64,000 nucleotides of DNA from Rhizobium etli CFN 42 (GCF_000092045.1 NC_007761.1:3413001-3477000), one strand, 5' to 3'; shown: positions 26,014 through 35,194, numbered from the stretch's first letter. The notes: generated from the letters alone by a model not told the origin. Program-made: numbers and translations.

Positions 26014-26048
26014 AAGCCAGAAACGATGAGCCTGCCGACGACAGAAAA

Positions 26049-26079
26049 ACAGCCGGTGCGAGGGCGGCGCACCGGCTGT
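26049..26079 (+). terminator. Strong hairpin after the kinase gene
   Basis: ACAGCCGGTGCG and CGCACCGGCTGT form a perfect 12-bp stem with a seven-base loop, 35 bases after the kinase stop. There is no T-run (CTTCACTC follows), so it could be a terminator or the 3' end of a processed or small RNA. Confidence 0.55.
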
Positions 26080-26425
26080 CTTCACTCACCGGGAGGGGAC
26101 CGTGAGTACGTCCGGATGGTGGGTTGGGGGCGCGCATGTTGGGTCGATGCGATCACCATCCGGATATCGCGATAACGGCGAAGTCCGTGTTTGGTTCCCT
26201 GGCATTCGAAAAAAAACGTTTTTTTGTGATCTTTTTTCTGATGCTCTTCCCTCGCCTCATCTTCAGATGAATCATCGGTCAAAACTGAAGAAATTAATCT
26301 TTAAAAAACCGGCACTTACCGGAACGCCTCCGAGGAGGATCCGTAAAAATTTTACCGTTTGATAAATTTTTAAACCTGAGTTACGCTTTCCTCACAGGCC
26401 GTTTACCAATAATGAGGGAACTTCA
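26080..26425. other. AT-rich non-coding region upstream of preT
   Basis: This gap holds no convincing gene. It contains an 18-bp palindrome A8-CG-T8 (26209-26226), several further A/T tracts (26232-26238 and 26311-26317) and, directly before preT, TTTACCAAT (26402-26410), which matches the left half of the putative RutR operator at 39341. It is the lowest-GC stretch in the window and probably bent. It should hold the preTA promoter. Confidence 0.5.
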
Positions 26426-27787
26426 ATGGAACGACTGGAAACTGGGATTCATGCCGGCCGGCTTTCGCGCGCCGAGTATGAGGCTAATTTTTCCGATCTG
26501 CATCCGCGCCTCGACAATCACGAGGCGCTGGTCGCCGCTGACCGCTGTTATTTCTGTTATGACGCGCCGTGCATGACGGCCTGTCCCACCTCGATCGACA
26601 TTCCGCTCTTCATCCGCCAGATTTCGACCGGAAATCCGCTGGGTGCGGCCAAGACGATCTTCGACCAGAACATCCTCGGCGGCATGTGCGCCCGCGTCTG
26701 TCCCACCGAAGAGCTGTGCGAGCAGGCCTGCGTGCGCAACACGGCCGAGGAACGGCCCGTCGAAATCGGTCGCCTGCAGCGTTATGCGACCGATGCCGCC
26801 ATGCAGGTCGGCAAACAGTTCTATGTCAGGGCCGAAGCGAGCGGCAAAAGGATCGCCGTCGTCGGCGCCGGCCCGGCAGGTCTTGCCGCTGCCCATCGTC
26901 TCGCCGTGAAGGGTCATTCCGTCACGATTTACGACGGCAGGGAAAAATCCGGCGGCCTCAATGAATACGGAATCGCCACCTATAAGACGGTCGACGATTT
27001 CGCCCAGCAGGAAGTTGATTACGTGCTCTCGGTCGGCGGCATCGAGGTCCGCCACGGCGCCCTCCTTGGCCGCGATTTCTCGCTCTCCGATCTGCAGTCG
27101 CAATATGACGCCATCTTTCTGGGCATAGGTCTTGCCGGCGTCAATGCGCTGCGTATCGAGGGCGAAAACCTGGCCGGCGTCGACGACGCCGTCGATTTCA
27201 TCGCTGCGCTCCGCCAGGCTGAAGACAAAGGCGAAATCGCGATCGGCCGCCGGGTCGTCGTGCTCGGCGGCGGTATGACGGCGATCGACGCTGCCGTGCA
27301 GGCAAAGCTGCTTGGCGCCGAGGAAGTGACGATCTGTTACCGCCGCGGCAAGGAGCACATGAACGCCTCAGAATACGAGCAGGATCTGGCCAGCTCGAAG
27401 GGCGTCATCATCCGCCACTGGCTGGCGCCGAAATCGATCCTGTCGCAGGACGGCAAAGTTGCCGCGATCGAAGTGGAATACACCAAGATCGTCGAGGGCC
27501 GCCTCGTCGGCACCGGTGAGACCGGCGTGATTGCCGCCGACCAGATCTTCAAGGCGATCGGCCAGACCTTTGATGCCTCCGGCCTTGGTTCGCTGCGCAT
27601 GGAGTCCGGCCGCATCGCGGTCGACGTCGAAGGCCGCACCTCGCTCGACGGCGTCTGGGCCGGCGGCGACTGCGTCTTTGGCGGCGAGGACCTCACGGTT
27701 TCCGCCGTCGCCCATGGCCGCGACGCGGCTGAATCCATCCATCGCGCCCTCTCCGCAACAGCCGCTCCGGCTGTCGCGGTTGCTTGA
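26426..27787 (+). CDS. preT: NAD-dependent dihydropyrimidine dehydrogenase subunit PreT
   Basis: This encodes 453 residues. An N-terminal Fe-S domain has CYFCYDAPCMTACPTSIDIP and MCARVCPTEELCEQAC. It is followed by an FAD motif VVGAGPAGLAAAHRLA and a pyridine-nucleotide motif VVLGGGMTAIDAAVQ. This is the GltD-like flavoprotein partner of PreA, passing electrons between NAD(P)H and the pyrimidine site. A GAGGG site precedes the ATG, and preA starts 15 bases after its stop. It performs the first, reducing step of uracil and thymine degradation. Confidence 0.87.
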   Translation: MERLETGIHAGRLSRAEYEANFSDLHPRLDNHEALVAADRCYFCYDAPCMTACPTSIDIPLFIRQISTGNPLGAAKTIFDQNILGGMCARVCPTEELCEQACVRNTAEERPVEIGRLQRYATDAAMQVGKQFYVRAEASGKRIAVVGAGPAGLAAAHRLAVKGHSVTIYDGREKSGGLNEYGIATYKTVDDFAQQEVDYVLSVGGIEVRHGALLGRDFSLSDLQSQYDAIFLGIGLAGVNALRIEGENLAGVDDAVDFIAALRQAEDKGEIAIGRRVVVLGGGMTAIDAAVQAKLLGAEEVTICYRRGKEHMNASEYEQDLASSKGVIIRHWLAPKSILSQDGKVAAIEVEYTKIVEGRLVGTGETGVIAADQIFKAIGQTFDASGLGSLRMESGRIAVDVEGRTSLDGVWAGGDCVFGGEDLTVSAVAHGRDAAESIHRALSATAAPAVAVA

Positions 27788-27802
27788 AGGGGAGAATGAA
27801 CA

Positions 27803-29116
27803 ATGGCTGATCTCCGCAACAACTTCGTCGGAATCAAATCCCCGAACCCGTTCTGGCTGGCATCCGCGCCGCCGACCGATAAGGCCTATAACGTCGAGCG
27901 CGCCTTCAAGGCCGGCTGGGGAGGCGTGGTCTGGAAGACGCTCGGCGAGGAAGGCCCGCCCGTCGTCAATGTCAACGGTCCGCGCTACGGCGCGATCTTC
28001 GGCGCCGACCGCCGCCTGCTGGGCCTCAACAATATCGAGCTGATCACCGACCGCGACCTCTACACAAACCTGCGCGAAATGAAGCAGGTGAAGATGAACT
28101 GGCCTGATCGGGCGCTGATCGCCTCCATCATGGTGCCCTGCGAGGAACAGGCCTGGAAGTCGATCCTGCCTCTGGTCGAGGAGACCGGCGCCGACGGCAT
28201 CGAACTCAATTTCGGCTGTCCGCACGGCATGTCGGAGCGCGGCATGGGCTCCGCCGTCGGCCAGGTCCCGGAATATATCGAAATGGTCGTGCGCTGGTGC
28301 AAGCAGTACACCCGCATGCCCGTCATCACCAAGCTGACGCCCAACATCACCGACATCCGCCGCCCTGCCCGGGCCGCCAAGGCCGGCGGCACTGATGCCG
28401 TCTCGCTGATCAATACGATCAATTCGATCGTGTCGGTCGATCTCGACAACTTCGCTCCCAACCCGACGGTCGGCGGCAAGGGCAGCCATGGCGGCTATTG
28501 CGGCCCGGCAGTCAAGCCGATCGCCCTCAACATGGTCGCCGAGATCGCCCGCGATCCCGAAACCTATGGCCTGCCGATCTCGGGCATCGGCGGCATCACC
28601 ACCTGGAGGGACGCGGCCGAATTCCTGGTTCTCGGCGCCGGCAACGTTCAGGTCTGCACGGCGGCGATGACATATGGCTTCAAGATCGTGCAGGAGATGA
28701 TAACGGGTCTCTCCGGCTGGATGGACGAAAAGGGCCATCGCAGCCTCGACGACATTACCGGCCGCGCCGTCTCCAACGTCACCGACTGGCAGTATCTGAA
28801 CCTGAACTACGTCGCCAAGGCGAAGATCGACCAAGACGCTTGCATCAAATGCGGCCGTTGCCACATCGCCTGCGAGGACACCTCGCACCAGGCGATCACC
28901 AGCGTCGTCAATGGCCTGCGCCATTTCGAGGTCATCGAAGAGGAATGCGTCGGCTGCAATCTCTGCGTCAACGTCTGCCCGGTCGAGAACTGCATCACCA
29001 TGGAACCGCTTGCCGCCGGCACCATCGACAAGCGCACCGGCCGCGTCGTCGATCCGAACTATGCCAACTGGACGACCCACCCGAACAATCCGATGGCCCG
29101 CCAAGCGGCGGAATGA
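27803..29116 (+). CDS. preA: NAD-dependent dihydropyrimidine dehydrogenase subunit PreA
   Basis: This encodes 437 residues. A dihydroorotate-dehydrogenase-like FMN barrel (NPFWLASAPPTDKAYNVERAF, GIELNFGCPHGMSERGMGSAVGQ with the catalytic-loop Cys, GIGGITTWRDAAEFLVLGA) is followed by two [4Fe-4S] clusters (CIKCGRCHIACEDTSHQ and CVGCNLCVNVCPVENC). It reduces uracil and thymine to dihydropyrimidines. The downstream pathway enzymes are encoded 10-13 kb away at 39.5 and 41.3 kb, not adjacent. Confidence 0.9.
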   Translation: MADLRNNFVGIKSPNPFWLASAPPTDKAYNVERAFKAGWGGVVWKTLGEEGPPVVNVNGPRYGAIFGADRRLLGLNNIELITDRDLYTNLREMKQVKMNWPDRALIASIMVPCEEQAWKSILPLVEETGADGIELNFGCPHGMSERGMGSAVGQVPEYIEMVVRWCKQYTRMPVITKLTPNITDIRRPARAAKAGGTDAVSLINTINSIVSVDLDNFAPNPTVGGKGSHGGYCGPAVKPIALNMVAEIARDPETYGLPISGIGGITTWRDAAEFLVLGAGNVQVCTAAMTYGFKIVQEMITGLSGWMDEKGHRSLDDITGRAVSNVTDWQYLNLNYVAKAKIDQDACIKCGRCHIACEDTSHQAITSVVNGLRHFEVIEEECVGCNLCVNVCPVENCITMEPLAAGTIDKRTGRVVDPNYANWTTHPNNPMARQAAE

Positions 29117-29123
29117 CGGCTTT

Positions 29124-29158
29124 GCAGTGCCGCGGACAAGCTCGGTTCGCGGCACTGC
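29124..29158 (+). terminator. Terminator-like hairpin after preA
   Basis: GCAGTGCCGCG and CGCGGCACTGC form an 11-bp perfect stem with a 13-base loop, 7 bases after the preA stop. The T-run is weak. It suggests that preTA forms its own transcript. Confidence 0.55.
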
Positions 29159-29223
29159 GTTGTGCCATAAATTCGGATTTCGGGCTTGATGGGCTGCCCG
29201 AAAGGTCGCGAAAAGCAATTCCG

Positions 29224-29248
29224 GGAACATCATGAGGCTGCCGAAGTT
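29224..29248 (+). promoter_or_regulatory. Degenerate EcfG-type promoter before treZ
   Basis: GGAAC (29224-29228), 16 bases, AGTT (29245-29248). Only the first -10 base differs from CGTT. It ends 27 bases before the treZ start. Trehalose genes are commonly stress-sigma dependent in rhizobia, which makes the match credible but unproven. Confidence 0.4.
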
Positions 29249-29275
29249 AGCGCAGGCGATCTCCACGAGAGAGCC

Positions 29276-31264
29276 ATGCACGATAACTTGAGCAGCGAAA
29301 AGTCGAAACCGGTGTCTCCCAGTTCGAGCCGACGCCTCCCGATCGGAGCGGAGGTTGATGCCAGCGGCGTTTCGTTCCGATTATGGGCCCCTGCTAGAGA
29401 ACGCTGTTTCCTCGTAATCGAGGAAAATTCCGAATACAGGATGACAGCGAACGACGGCGGTTACTTCTGCCTCTATCTGCCCGGGCTGGCTGCAGGGACG
29501 CGATACCGGTTTCACTTTGGAGACACAGGTGATCTCCTTGCCGACCCGGCCTCGCGTTTTCAGCCGGATGGTCCATCGGGACCGTCCGTTGTCGTCGACC
29601 CGGCGCGGTATCAGTGGAATGATCAAGATTGGCGAGGAATCCGAGCCTTCGGAGCTGCTCTCTATGAGATGCACATCGGCACCTTCACAAGGGAGGGCAC
29701 CTTTGCGGCAGCTCGGGAGAAGCTGAAAAAACTTCGTACGATTGGCATCAACTGCCTCGAAGTAATGCCGATCAACGAGTTTGAAGGCGAGTTCGGCTGG
29801 GGTTACGACGGCACGTTGCTCTATGCTCCGACCCGGCTCTATGGACCACCGGATGATGTGCGCGCCTTCGTCGACGAAGCCCACCGGATCGGCATTGGGG
29901 TAATCCTCGACGTCGTCTACAATCACTTCGGTAAAGGCGAGCGTTTTTGCGAATTCACACCAGACTATTTTACCGACCGTTACTCGAACGAATGGGGCAA
30001 GTCGATCAACTTCGATGGTCCGAACAGCCGTGGCGTTCGCGAATACGTCGCGAAGAACGCGGCTTATTGGATCGACGAATTTCATTTTGATGGATTGCGC
30101 ATCGATGCAACGCAGGCCTTATTCGACTCAAGCCGCGAACACATCGTCACGGTCATCGCCAGGGAAGCTCGCGCAGCAGCGAGACAGCGTCAAATCTATC
30201 TCGTCAGCGAAAACGAGCCGCAACAAACCAATATGGTGCGGCCGGCCGAGATGGGAGGGCATGGGCTGGACGCCTTGTGCAATGAGGATTTTCACCGCTC
30301 CGCGACGGTAGCGCTGACGGGCCGCAATGAAGCCTATTTTCATGATCATCGCGGCACGGCTCAGGAACTCGTTTCTGCCGCCAAATATGGCTGCCTGTTT
30401 CAGGGACAAAGATATGATTGGCAGGACAAGCCACGGGGCACTGCGGGGCTCGACCTCAAGCCGTGGAATTTCGTGCACTTTCTCCAAAATCACGATCAGG
30501 TCGCCAACTCCGGCACAGGAGCCAGGATCGGCCACATAACATCACCGGCTCGCCTTCGAGTCCTGACGGCGCTCCAGCTGCTGGGGCCGCAGACGCCCAT
30601 GCTCTTTCAAGGACAGGAGTTTGGTTCCTCTTCTCCGTTCTATTATTTCGCCGATCACACCGGAGAAATCGCCGATATCGTACGGCAGGGACGGCGCAGT
30701 TTTATAAGCCAATTCCCCAACCTGAGGGATGAAGAACTTATCAGACACATGGCGGATCCATGTGCTCGCGCGACGTTCGATAAGGTGAAGCTTGATTGGG
30801 CCGAATGGGAGAGGAACGCGCCAGTCGTTCAGCTTCATCGCGACCTGCTGAAGCTACGTCAGACAGATCAGGCTTTTTCTCGCCAGGCCTGCGCCCGTGA
30901 CGGCCAAATGGACGGTAGTATCTTGTCCAGCACCGCCTTCCTCCTGAGGTTCTTCGCGGAGGAGCCGTCCGACGAGAGATTATTGTTGATCAACTTCGGC
31001 AATGATCTCGTGATCGACAGTCTGCCGGATCCGCTTTTTGCTCCACCACAAGATCATCAATGGCGTCTCTCCTGGTCAAGTGAAAATCCCTCATATGGTG
31101 GCAGCGGGCGCCGACCCTATGATTTCCAGCGGCGTTGGGTATTGAACGGCGATATCGCTTTGGTTCTCGCACCCGCAAGAGTCAGGAACCGGCGAAACGC
31201 CTCAGGTGTACCCATGAAGAGCTGGCAAGCCGGCATTTCGCGAGCCGAAGACGCCGGCCTCTGA
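29276..31264 (+). CDS. treZ: Malto-oligosyltrehalose trehalohydrolase
   Basis: This encodes 662 residues from the ATG at 29276; an earlier in-frame start would include the putative promoter. An N-terminal CBM48-like domain (GAEVDASGVSFRLWAPARERC) leads into a GH13 barrel: VILDVVYNHFG, DGLRIDATQAL (nucleophile Asp), SENEPQQTNM (acid/base Glu), FLQNHDQVANSGTGARI (third Asp). These fit TreZ, which releases trehalose from maltooligosyl-trehalose. TreY, its partner, is not in the window. Codon use looks somewhat more A/T-tolerant than in the neighbours, hinting at a separate history. Confidence 0.85.
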   Translation: MHDNLSSEKSKPVSPSSSRRLPIGAEVDASGVSFRLWAPARERCFLVIEENSEYRMTANDGGYFCLYLPGLAAGTRYRFHFGDTGDLLADPASRFQPDGPSGPSVVVDPARYQWNDQDWRGIRAFGAALYEMHIGTFTREGTFAAAREKLKKLRTIGINCLEVMPINEFEGEFGWGYDGTLLYAPTRLYGPPDDVRAFVDEAHRIGIGVILDVVYNHFGKGERFCEFTPDYFTDRYSNEWGKSINFDGPNSRGVREYVAKNAAYWIDEFHFDGLRIDATQALFDSSREHIVTVIAREARAAARQRQIYLVSENEPQQTNMVRPAEMGGHGLDALCNEDFHRSATVALTGRNEAYFHDHRGTAQELVSAAKYGCLFQGQRYDWQDKPRGTAGLDLKPWNFVHFLQNHDQVANSGTGARIGHITSPARLRVLTALQLLGPQTPMLFQGQEFGSSSPFYYFADHTGEIADIVRQGRRSFISQFPNLRDEELIRHMADPCARATFDKVKLDWAEWERNAPVVQLHRDLLKLRQTDQAFSRQACARDGQMDGSILSSTAFLLRFFAEEPSDERLLLINFGNDLVIDSLPDPLFAPPQDHQWRLSWSSENPSYGGSGRRPYDFQRRWVLNGDIALVLAPARVRNRRNASGVPMKSWQAGISRAEDAGL

Positions 31265-31333
31265 CTCAAATACCACTCCGCATAACCCTCCCATGACGCG
31301 GAGCTTATCGGCAGCTCCGTTTCATGAGCCAAG

Positions 31334-31768
31334 TCAGGTGGCGCCGCCGATCCTCTCAGGACCCCTACGCGTTTCCAGGTCGTGGGCGTAGGGTCCCGCA
31401 TGTCCACCGGTTCTCATGAAGTGCTTATCGATCTCGGCGATGATCGCTTCAGCGTTCTCTCCGGCATTTAATCTGATCAGAGCGTCCAGTTTCGCTTCCG
31501 CGCGGTCATCGTTTTCCTTGGAAGACGGAGATCCGATGTAGAGGAAGTAGGCAAGGCCGACGACCTGCCAGAGCAATTGCAGAAATTCGGACTGCCAATT
31601 TTCAAAGGTGTCTCTGCCCATCTCCATGAGATAGGCATCGATATCAACGGATTGACCGTGACTCTGCTGCTCGCCGACAAAAGCAAACCAACCAAATAAC
31701 CAGTGGCCGGTGAGCGAAAACAGAAAGAAACCGACGGTGATCCAGGCATAGGCGTATTTCTTGAACAT
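31334..31768 (-). CDS. DUF6766-like small membrane protein
   Basis: This encodes 144 residues with an excellent AAAGGAGGT site before the ATG. Two helices (AWITVGFFLFSLTGHWLFGWFAF and LQLLWQVVGLAYFLYIG) flank the conserved FENWQSEFLQ segment, followed by GSPSSKE, as in DUF6766 proteins. Such genes often sit beside trehalose and alpha-amylase genes in rhizobia. The C-terminal 60 residues are soluble and charged. Function unknown. Confidence 0.65.
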   Translation of the reverse strand: MFKKYAYAWITVGFFLFSLTGHWLFGWFAFVGEQQSHGQSVDIDAYLMEMGRDTFENWQSEFLQLLWQVVGLAYFLYIGSPSSKENDDRAEAKLDALIRLNAGENAEAIIAEIDKHFMRTGGHAGPYAHDLETRRGPERIGGAT

Positions 31769-31832
31769 GATACCTCCTTTGGACAGGCAACTCGTACGGC
31801 GAGTGCAAAATCAGCCGCATTTGAAGTCCTCG

Positions 31833-32237
31833 TCAGCTGATCCCTGGCCTGCCCGTCAAGTTCCCGCGGATTGAGAGATCGGATGCAGCAGCCGTCGCGC
31901 CGGACCTGAAAACGGGCGGCGCCTCACGTTCGTAGATTTCGATGAATTCGCGCTGATTGCGCCCCACATTGTGGATGTAGATCTCTTCAAATCCCATCGC
32001 GACATCGGCTTTCGGCCACTCGACATCATGTTGCCGATCGGCGGAGATGCGCACATGGTCATCCATATCTTCCGGCCGCACTTTCAGACACGCCTCGTCG
32101 AGTTCCGAAAGATAGGTCAGCTTTTCGGTCAATGCGACGAAGTCGCCAATGCCGTCGCTATTGCCATCGGCGAATTTCTCGACATCGATGCTGCAGATCA
32201 CCGCCTCCTCATACCAGCTGCTGCTTCGGTTCGGCAC
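31833..32237 (-). pseudogene. In-frame fusion remnant: GH13 alpha-amylase N-terminus joined to LLM-class flavin oxidoreductase C-terminus
   Basis: This encodes 134 residues that match two unrelated families in succession. Residues about 8-47 (WYEEAVICSIDVEKF, NSDGIGDFVALTEKLTYLSELD) are the start of a GH13 alpha-amylase/trehalose-synthase type protein. Residues about 52-110 (KVRPEDMDDHVRISADRQHDVEW, ADVAMGFEEIYIHNVGRNQREFIEIYER) are the C-terminus of a luciferase-like (LLM) FMN oxidoreductase. Neither part keeps a catalytic core. The likely cause is a deletion joining two formerly adjacent genes. The join is in frame, so the hybrid could still be translated. Confidence 0.65.
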
Positions 32238-32357
32238 CGTGACGGTCTCCCGTTAATCTCTGTTGCACACCTTCTAACGGTCCCGGAGGGTGGGGGTTCC
32301 TTGAGTTGCGCCAGGTCGGCCGAGGCCACGGGAAGCCGGATGAAGGTCCGGCCCGGT

Positions 32358-32382
32358 GGAACCCGCAGGCATCACCGGTGTT
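32358..32382 (+). promoter_or_regulatory. Degenerate EcfG-type promoter before the alpha-glucosidase gene
   Basis: GGAAC (32358-32362), 16 bases, TGTT (32379-32382), 32 bases before the start codon. It differs from CGTT at the first base, as does the treZ site. Confidence 0.35.
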
Positions 32383-32414
32383 CTTCCAAGATCCCAAGCA
32401 AGTAGGAAAGCCCG

Positions 32415-34094
32415 ATGGATCAGTCCACGATACCGCTGGGAGGTCCCGCGCGATCGCCTCTCCAACCGAAATGGTGGCATACGGCAACTGTCTACCAGGT
32501 CTATCCGCGCAGCTTCTGCGACTCGAACGGAGATGGCATCGGCGATCTTCCCGGCATCACGGCAAAGCTCGATTACCTGAAGAAACTCGGGATCGACATC
32601 ATCTGGCTGTCGCCGATCTACAAGTCGCCGATGGACGATAATGGTTACGACATATCCGACTATCGGGACATCGCCCCCGAGTTTGGCACGCTCGCAGATT
32701 TCGACCAGTTGGTGGCTGAGGCGAAAAATCGGGGGATCGGCATCATGCTCGACCTCGTCGTCAACCACACATCGGACGAGCATCCGTGGTTTCTCCAGTC
32801 CCGGCAGGAGCTGGATAACCTGTTCCGCGACTTCTACATCTGGCGCAAACCAGCGCCGGACGGGGGACCGCCCAACGGCCTGAAATCCTCCTTCGGCGGG
32901 CCGGCCTGGACGCTCGATCCCGCCACCGGCGAATATTACCTGCATATGTTTTCACGCCGCCAGCCGGACCTCAATTGGGAGAACGAGAAGGTACGGACGG
33001 AAATCTACGACATGATGAACTGGTGGCTCGAGCGCGGCATTGCCGGCTTTCGCATGGATGTCATCGACTACATCGGCAAGCAGGCGGACCGGGAGCTCGT
33101 CAAGGACGGGCCGCATCTGCACGATTATCTGCAGGAGATGAATGCCAAGACCTTCGGCAGCCGCGATATTCTGACGGTCGGCGAGGCCTGGAGCGCCACA
33201 CCCGGCGCAGCGCTGCTCTATTCCGGGCGCGAACGCCGGGAACTGTCGATGATCTTCCAGTTCGAGCACGTCACCCAGCAATGGGATGCGGTCTATGGGA
33301 AATGGCGCCCGAAGCCGTTCGACCTCGTGAAACTCAAGACCGTCCTCAGCAAGTGGCAGCTTGCTCTATCCGAAGATGGGTGGAATTCGCTCTTCTGGGG
33401 CAATCACGATTTGCCGCGCGCCGTCTCGCGCTACGGCAATGTCAGCGGCTATCACGTCGAGTCGGCGAAGATGCTGGCGACCGTGTTGCATCTCCTAAAG
33501 GGCACGCCTTTCGTCTATCAGGGCGAGGAGATCGGCATGACGAACGTCCCCTTCACCTCGATCGAACAGTATCGCGATATCGAAACCATCAACATGCACA
33601 GGTTGCATGTGGAGGCCGGCCTTTCACCGGAGGAGTTCATCCGCGGGGCAAACGAGAACGGCCGCGATAATGCCCGCACACCGATGCAATGGAGCGCCGC
33701 CCCCTATGGCGGTTTTTCCACAGGCGTCCCCTGGATCGAGGTCAATCCCAATTACCCGAAGGTCAACGCCGAAGCGGCCATCAGGGACGAAAAGTCGATC
33801 TGGAACCATTATCGCAAGCTGATCGCTCTCCGGAAAACCCATCCTATCATCATCTATGGCGAATACCGCTCCTGGCTCGACCAGCACCCTGATGTCTTCG
33901 TCTATACCCGCACGCTCGACAGGAGCTGGATCATCGTGGTCGCCAACTTCACACCCAGAGACATTGCGCTGAGTTTGCCGACGGAGCTCGCCATCAACGG
34001 AGAATGCCTCATCTGCAATTATGAACCGGTGCACATGATCGGCGAAACTGTTGAGCTCAAGCCGTACGAGACCTTTGCCATAGAGTGTAAGTGA
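32415..34094 (+). CDS. GH13 alpha-glucosidase (oligo-1,6-glucosidase / trehalose-hydrolase-like)
   Basis: This encodes 559 residues. It has WWHTATVYQVYPRSFCDSNGDGIGDLPGI at the N-terminus, LDLVVNHTSDEHPWF, nucleophile Asp in GFRMDVIDYI, acid/base Glu in LTVGEAWSATPG, and third Asp in WGNHDLPRAVSRYG. QGEEIGMTN and RTPMQWSAAPYGGFS are GH13_23/GH13_31-type segments. It is soluble, with no signal peptide. It hydrolyses small alpha-glucosides; whether alpha-1,4, alpha-1,6 or trehalose-related cannot be told. A TAGGAAAG site precedes the start. Confidence 0.85.
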   Translation: MDQSTIPLGGPARSPLQPKWWHTATVYQVYPRSFCDSNGDGIGDLPGITAKLDYLKKLGIDIIWLSPIYKSPMDDNGYDISDYRDIAPEFGTLADFDQLVAEAKNRGIGIMLDLVVNHTSDEHPWFLQSRQELDNLFRDFYIWRKPAPDGGPPNGLKSSFGGPAWTLDPATGEYYLHMFSRRQPDLNWENEKVRTEIYDMMNWWLERGIAGFRMDVIDYIGKQADRELVKDGPHLHDYLQEMNAKTFGSRDILTVGEAWSATPGAALLYSGRERRELSMIFQFEHVTQQWDAVYGKWRPKPFDLVKLKTVLSKWQLALSEDGWNSLFWGNHDLPRAVSRYGNVSGYHVESAKMLATVLHLLKGTPFVYQGEEIGMTNVPFTSIEQYRDIETINMHRLHVEAGLSPEEFIRGANENGRDNARTPMQWSAAPYGGFSTGVPWIEVNPNYPKVNAEAAIRDEKSIWNHYRKLIALRKTHPIIIYGEYRSWLDQHPDVFVYTRTLDRSWIIVVANFTPRDIALSLPTELAINGECLICNYEPVHMIGETVELKPYETFAIECK

Positions 34095-34192
34095 AGTTTT
34101 CGGCTTGGATGGTTTCTTCGCCGGGCGACAAAGTGATGGCTTTCGACGATACGCAATTGTCGACAACTTGGACACCGTGGCAGCTTCAGTCG

Positions 34193-35194
34193 CTAGCCGC
34201 CGAATGACTTCCGATAGGCATGCGGGCTCGTCCCCAGCCGTTTGCGGAAGTGGTGTCGCATCGTCGCCAGCGTGCCGAAGCCGCTTGATATCGCGATGTC
34301 ATCGAGCGATACGGCAAGCTCTCTTTCGAGAAGGTCGCGCGCATGGCGCAGCCGCTCCTTCAGCAGCCATTCGCCGACGCTCAGACCGGTCGTCGCTTCA
34401 AAGCGGCGCTGGAATGTGCGCATGCTCATGCCGGCTTTTTTGGCGAGCAGGCTGATCGGCTGCTCTTCGGCAAGGCTTTGACGCATCCATTCGATCAGCG
34501 GGCCGAGCCGTATGCCCTCGCGTTCCTCCGGAACCGGCGCGCTGATGAACTGCGCCTGTCCGCCTTCGCGGTGCGGCGGCACGACGAGACGCCGGGCGAC
34601 GCTATTGGCGACTTCGGAGCCGAAATCGCCGCGCACGACATGGAGGCAGAGATCGATGCCGGCGGCGCTGCCTGCCGCCGTCAGCAGGCTGCCCTCGTCG
34701 ATGTAGAGAACGTCGGCATCGAGCATGACATCGGGATAGCGCGCCGCGATCGAGGCGACATAACGCCAATGTGTCGTCGCCCTGCGGTTAGCAAGCAGTC
34801 CGGCGCCTGCAAGAACCGCAACACCTGAGCAGAGCGACATGATGCGCGCGCCGCGCTGATGCGCTGCTCTCAGCGCATTGGCGAGCGGTTTTGGCACCGT
34901 CGCATCGATCGACCGCCAGCCGGGAACGACGATCAGGTCCGCCGCATCGAGCACTTCCAGCCCCTTGTCGACCGCGACCGTCAATCCACCGGCGGCGCGA
35001 AGCGGCCCCGGCTCGATGCCGCAGACGGAGAAGCGATACCACCCCTCACCCATCTCGGGACGCGGCAGGCCGAAGACCTCATAGGCTATCCCAAATTCGA
35101 AGGTGCAGAGCCCGTCATAGGCAAGCACCGCGACCAACGGTCCTTTCGTCTGATGCGGCGATGTGTTTGGCATGATCTTTACGATGTCAGTCAT
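34193..35194 (-). CDS. ftrA: GlxA/FtrA-type AraC-family regulator with DJ-1/PfpI domain
   Basis: This encodes 333 residues. The N-terminal DJ-1/PfpI-like domain (VAVLAYDGLCTFEFGIAYEVF, nucleophile-elbow Cys in IMSLCSGVAVLAGAGLL) precedes two AraC helix-turn-helix motifs (PISLLAKKAGMSMRTFQRRF and SLDDIAISSGFGTLATMRHHFRK). It is divergent from a rhodanese gene, an arrangement common for FtrA-like regulators, which probably control that neighbour. ATG 35194 is chosen; a TTG at 35203 is also in frame. Confidence 0.8.
   Translation of the reverse strand: MTDIVKIMPNTSPHQTKGPLVAVLAYDGLCTFEFGIAYEVFGLPRPEMGEGWYRFSVCGIEPGPLRAAGGLTVAVDKGLEVLDAADLIVVPGWRSIDATVPKPLANALRAAHQRGARIMSLCSGVAVLAGAGLLANRRATTHWRYVASIAARYPDVMLDADVLYIDEGSLLTAAGSAAGIDLCLHVVRGDFGSEVANSVARRLVVPPHREGGQAQFISAPVPEEREGIRLGPLIEWMRQSLAEEQPISLLAKKAGMSMRTFQRRFEATTGLSVGEWLLKERLRHARDLLERELAVSLDDIAISSGFGTLATMRHHFRKRLGTSPHAYRKSFGG

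Noticed and set aside
26321..26345. GGAAC-N16-CGTA before preT as an EcfG promoter
   Set aside because: The essential TT of the -10 element is missing, and pyrimidine catabolism is better explained by RutR-type control.
27368..29281. A 637-codon minus-strand open frame opposite preT/preA
   Set aside because: It mirrors two well-supported genes and has no recognisable domain.
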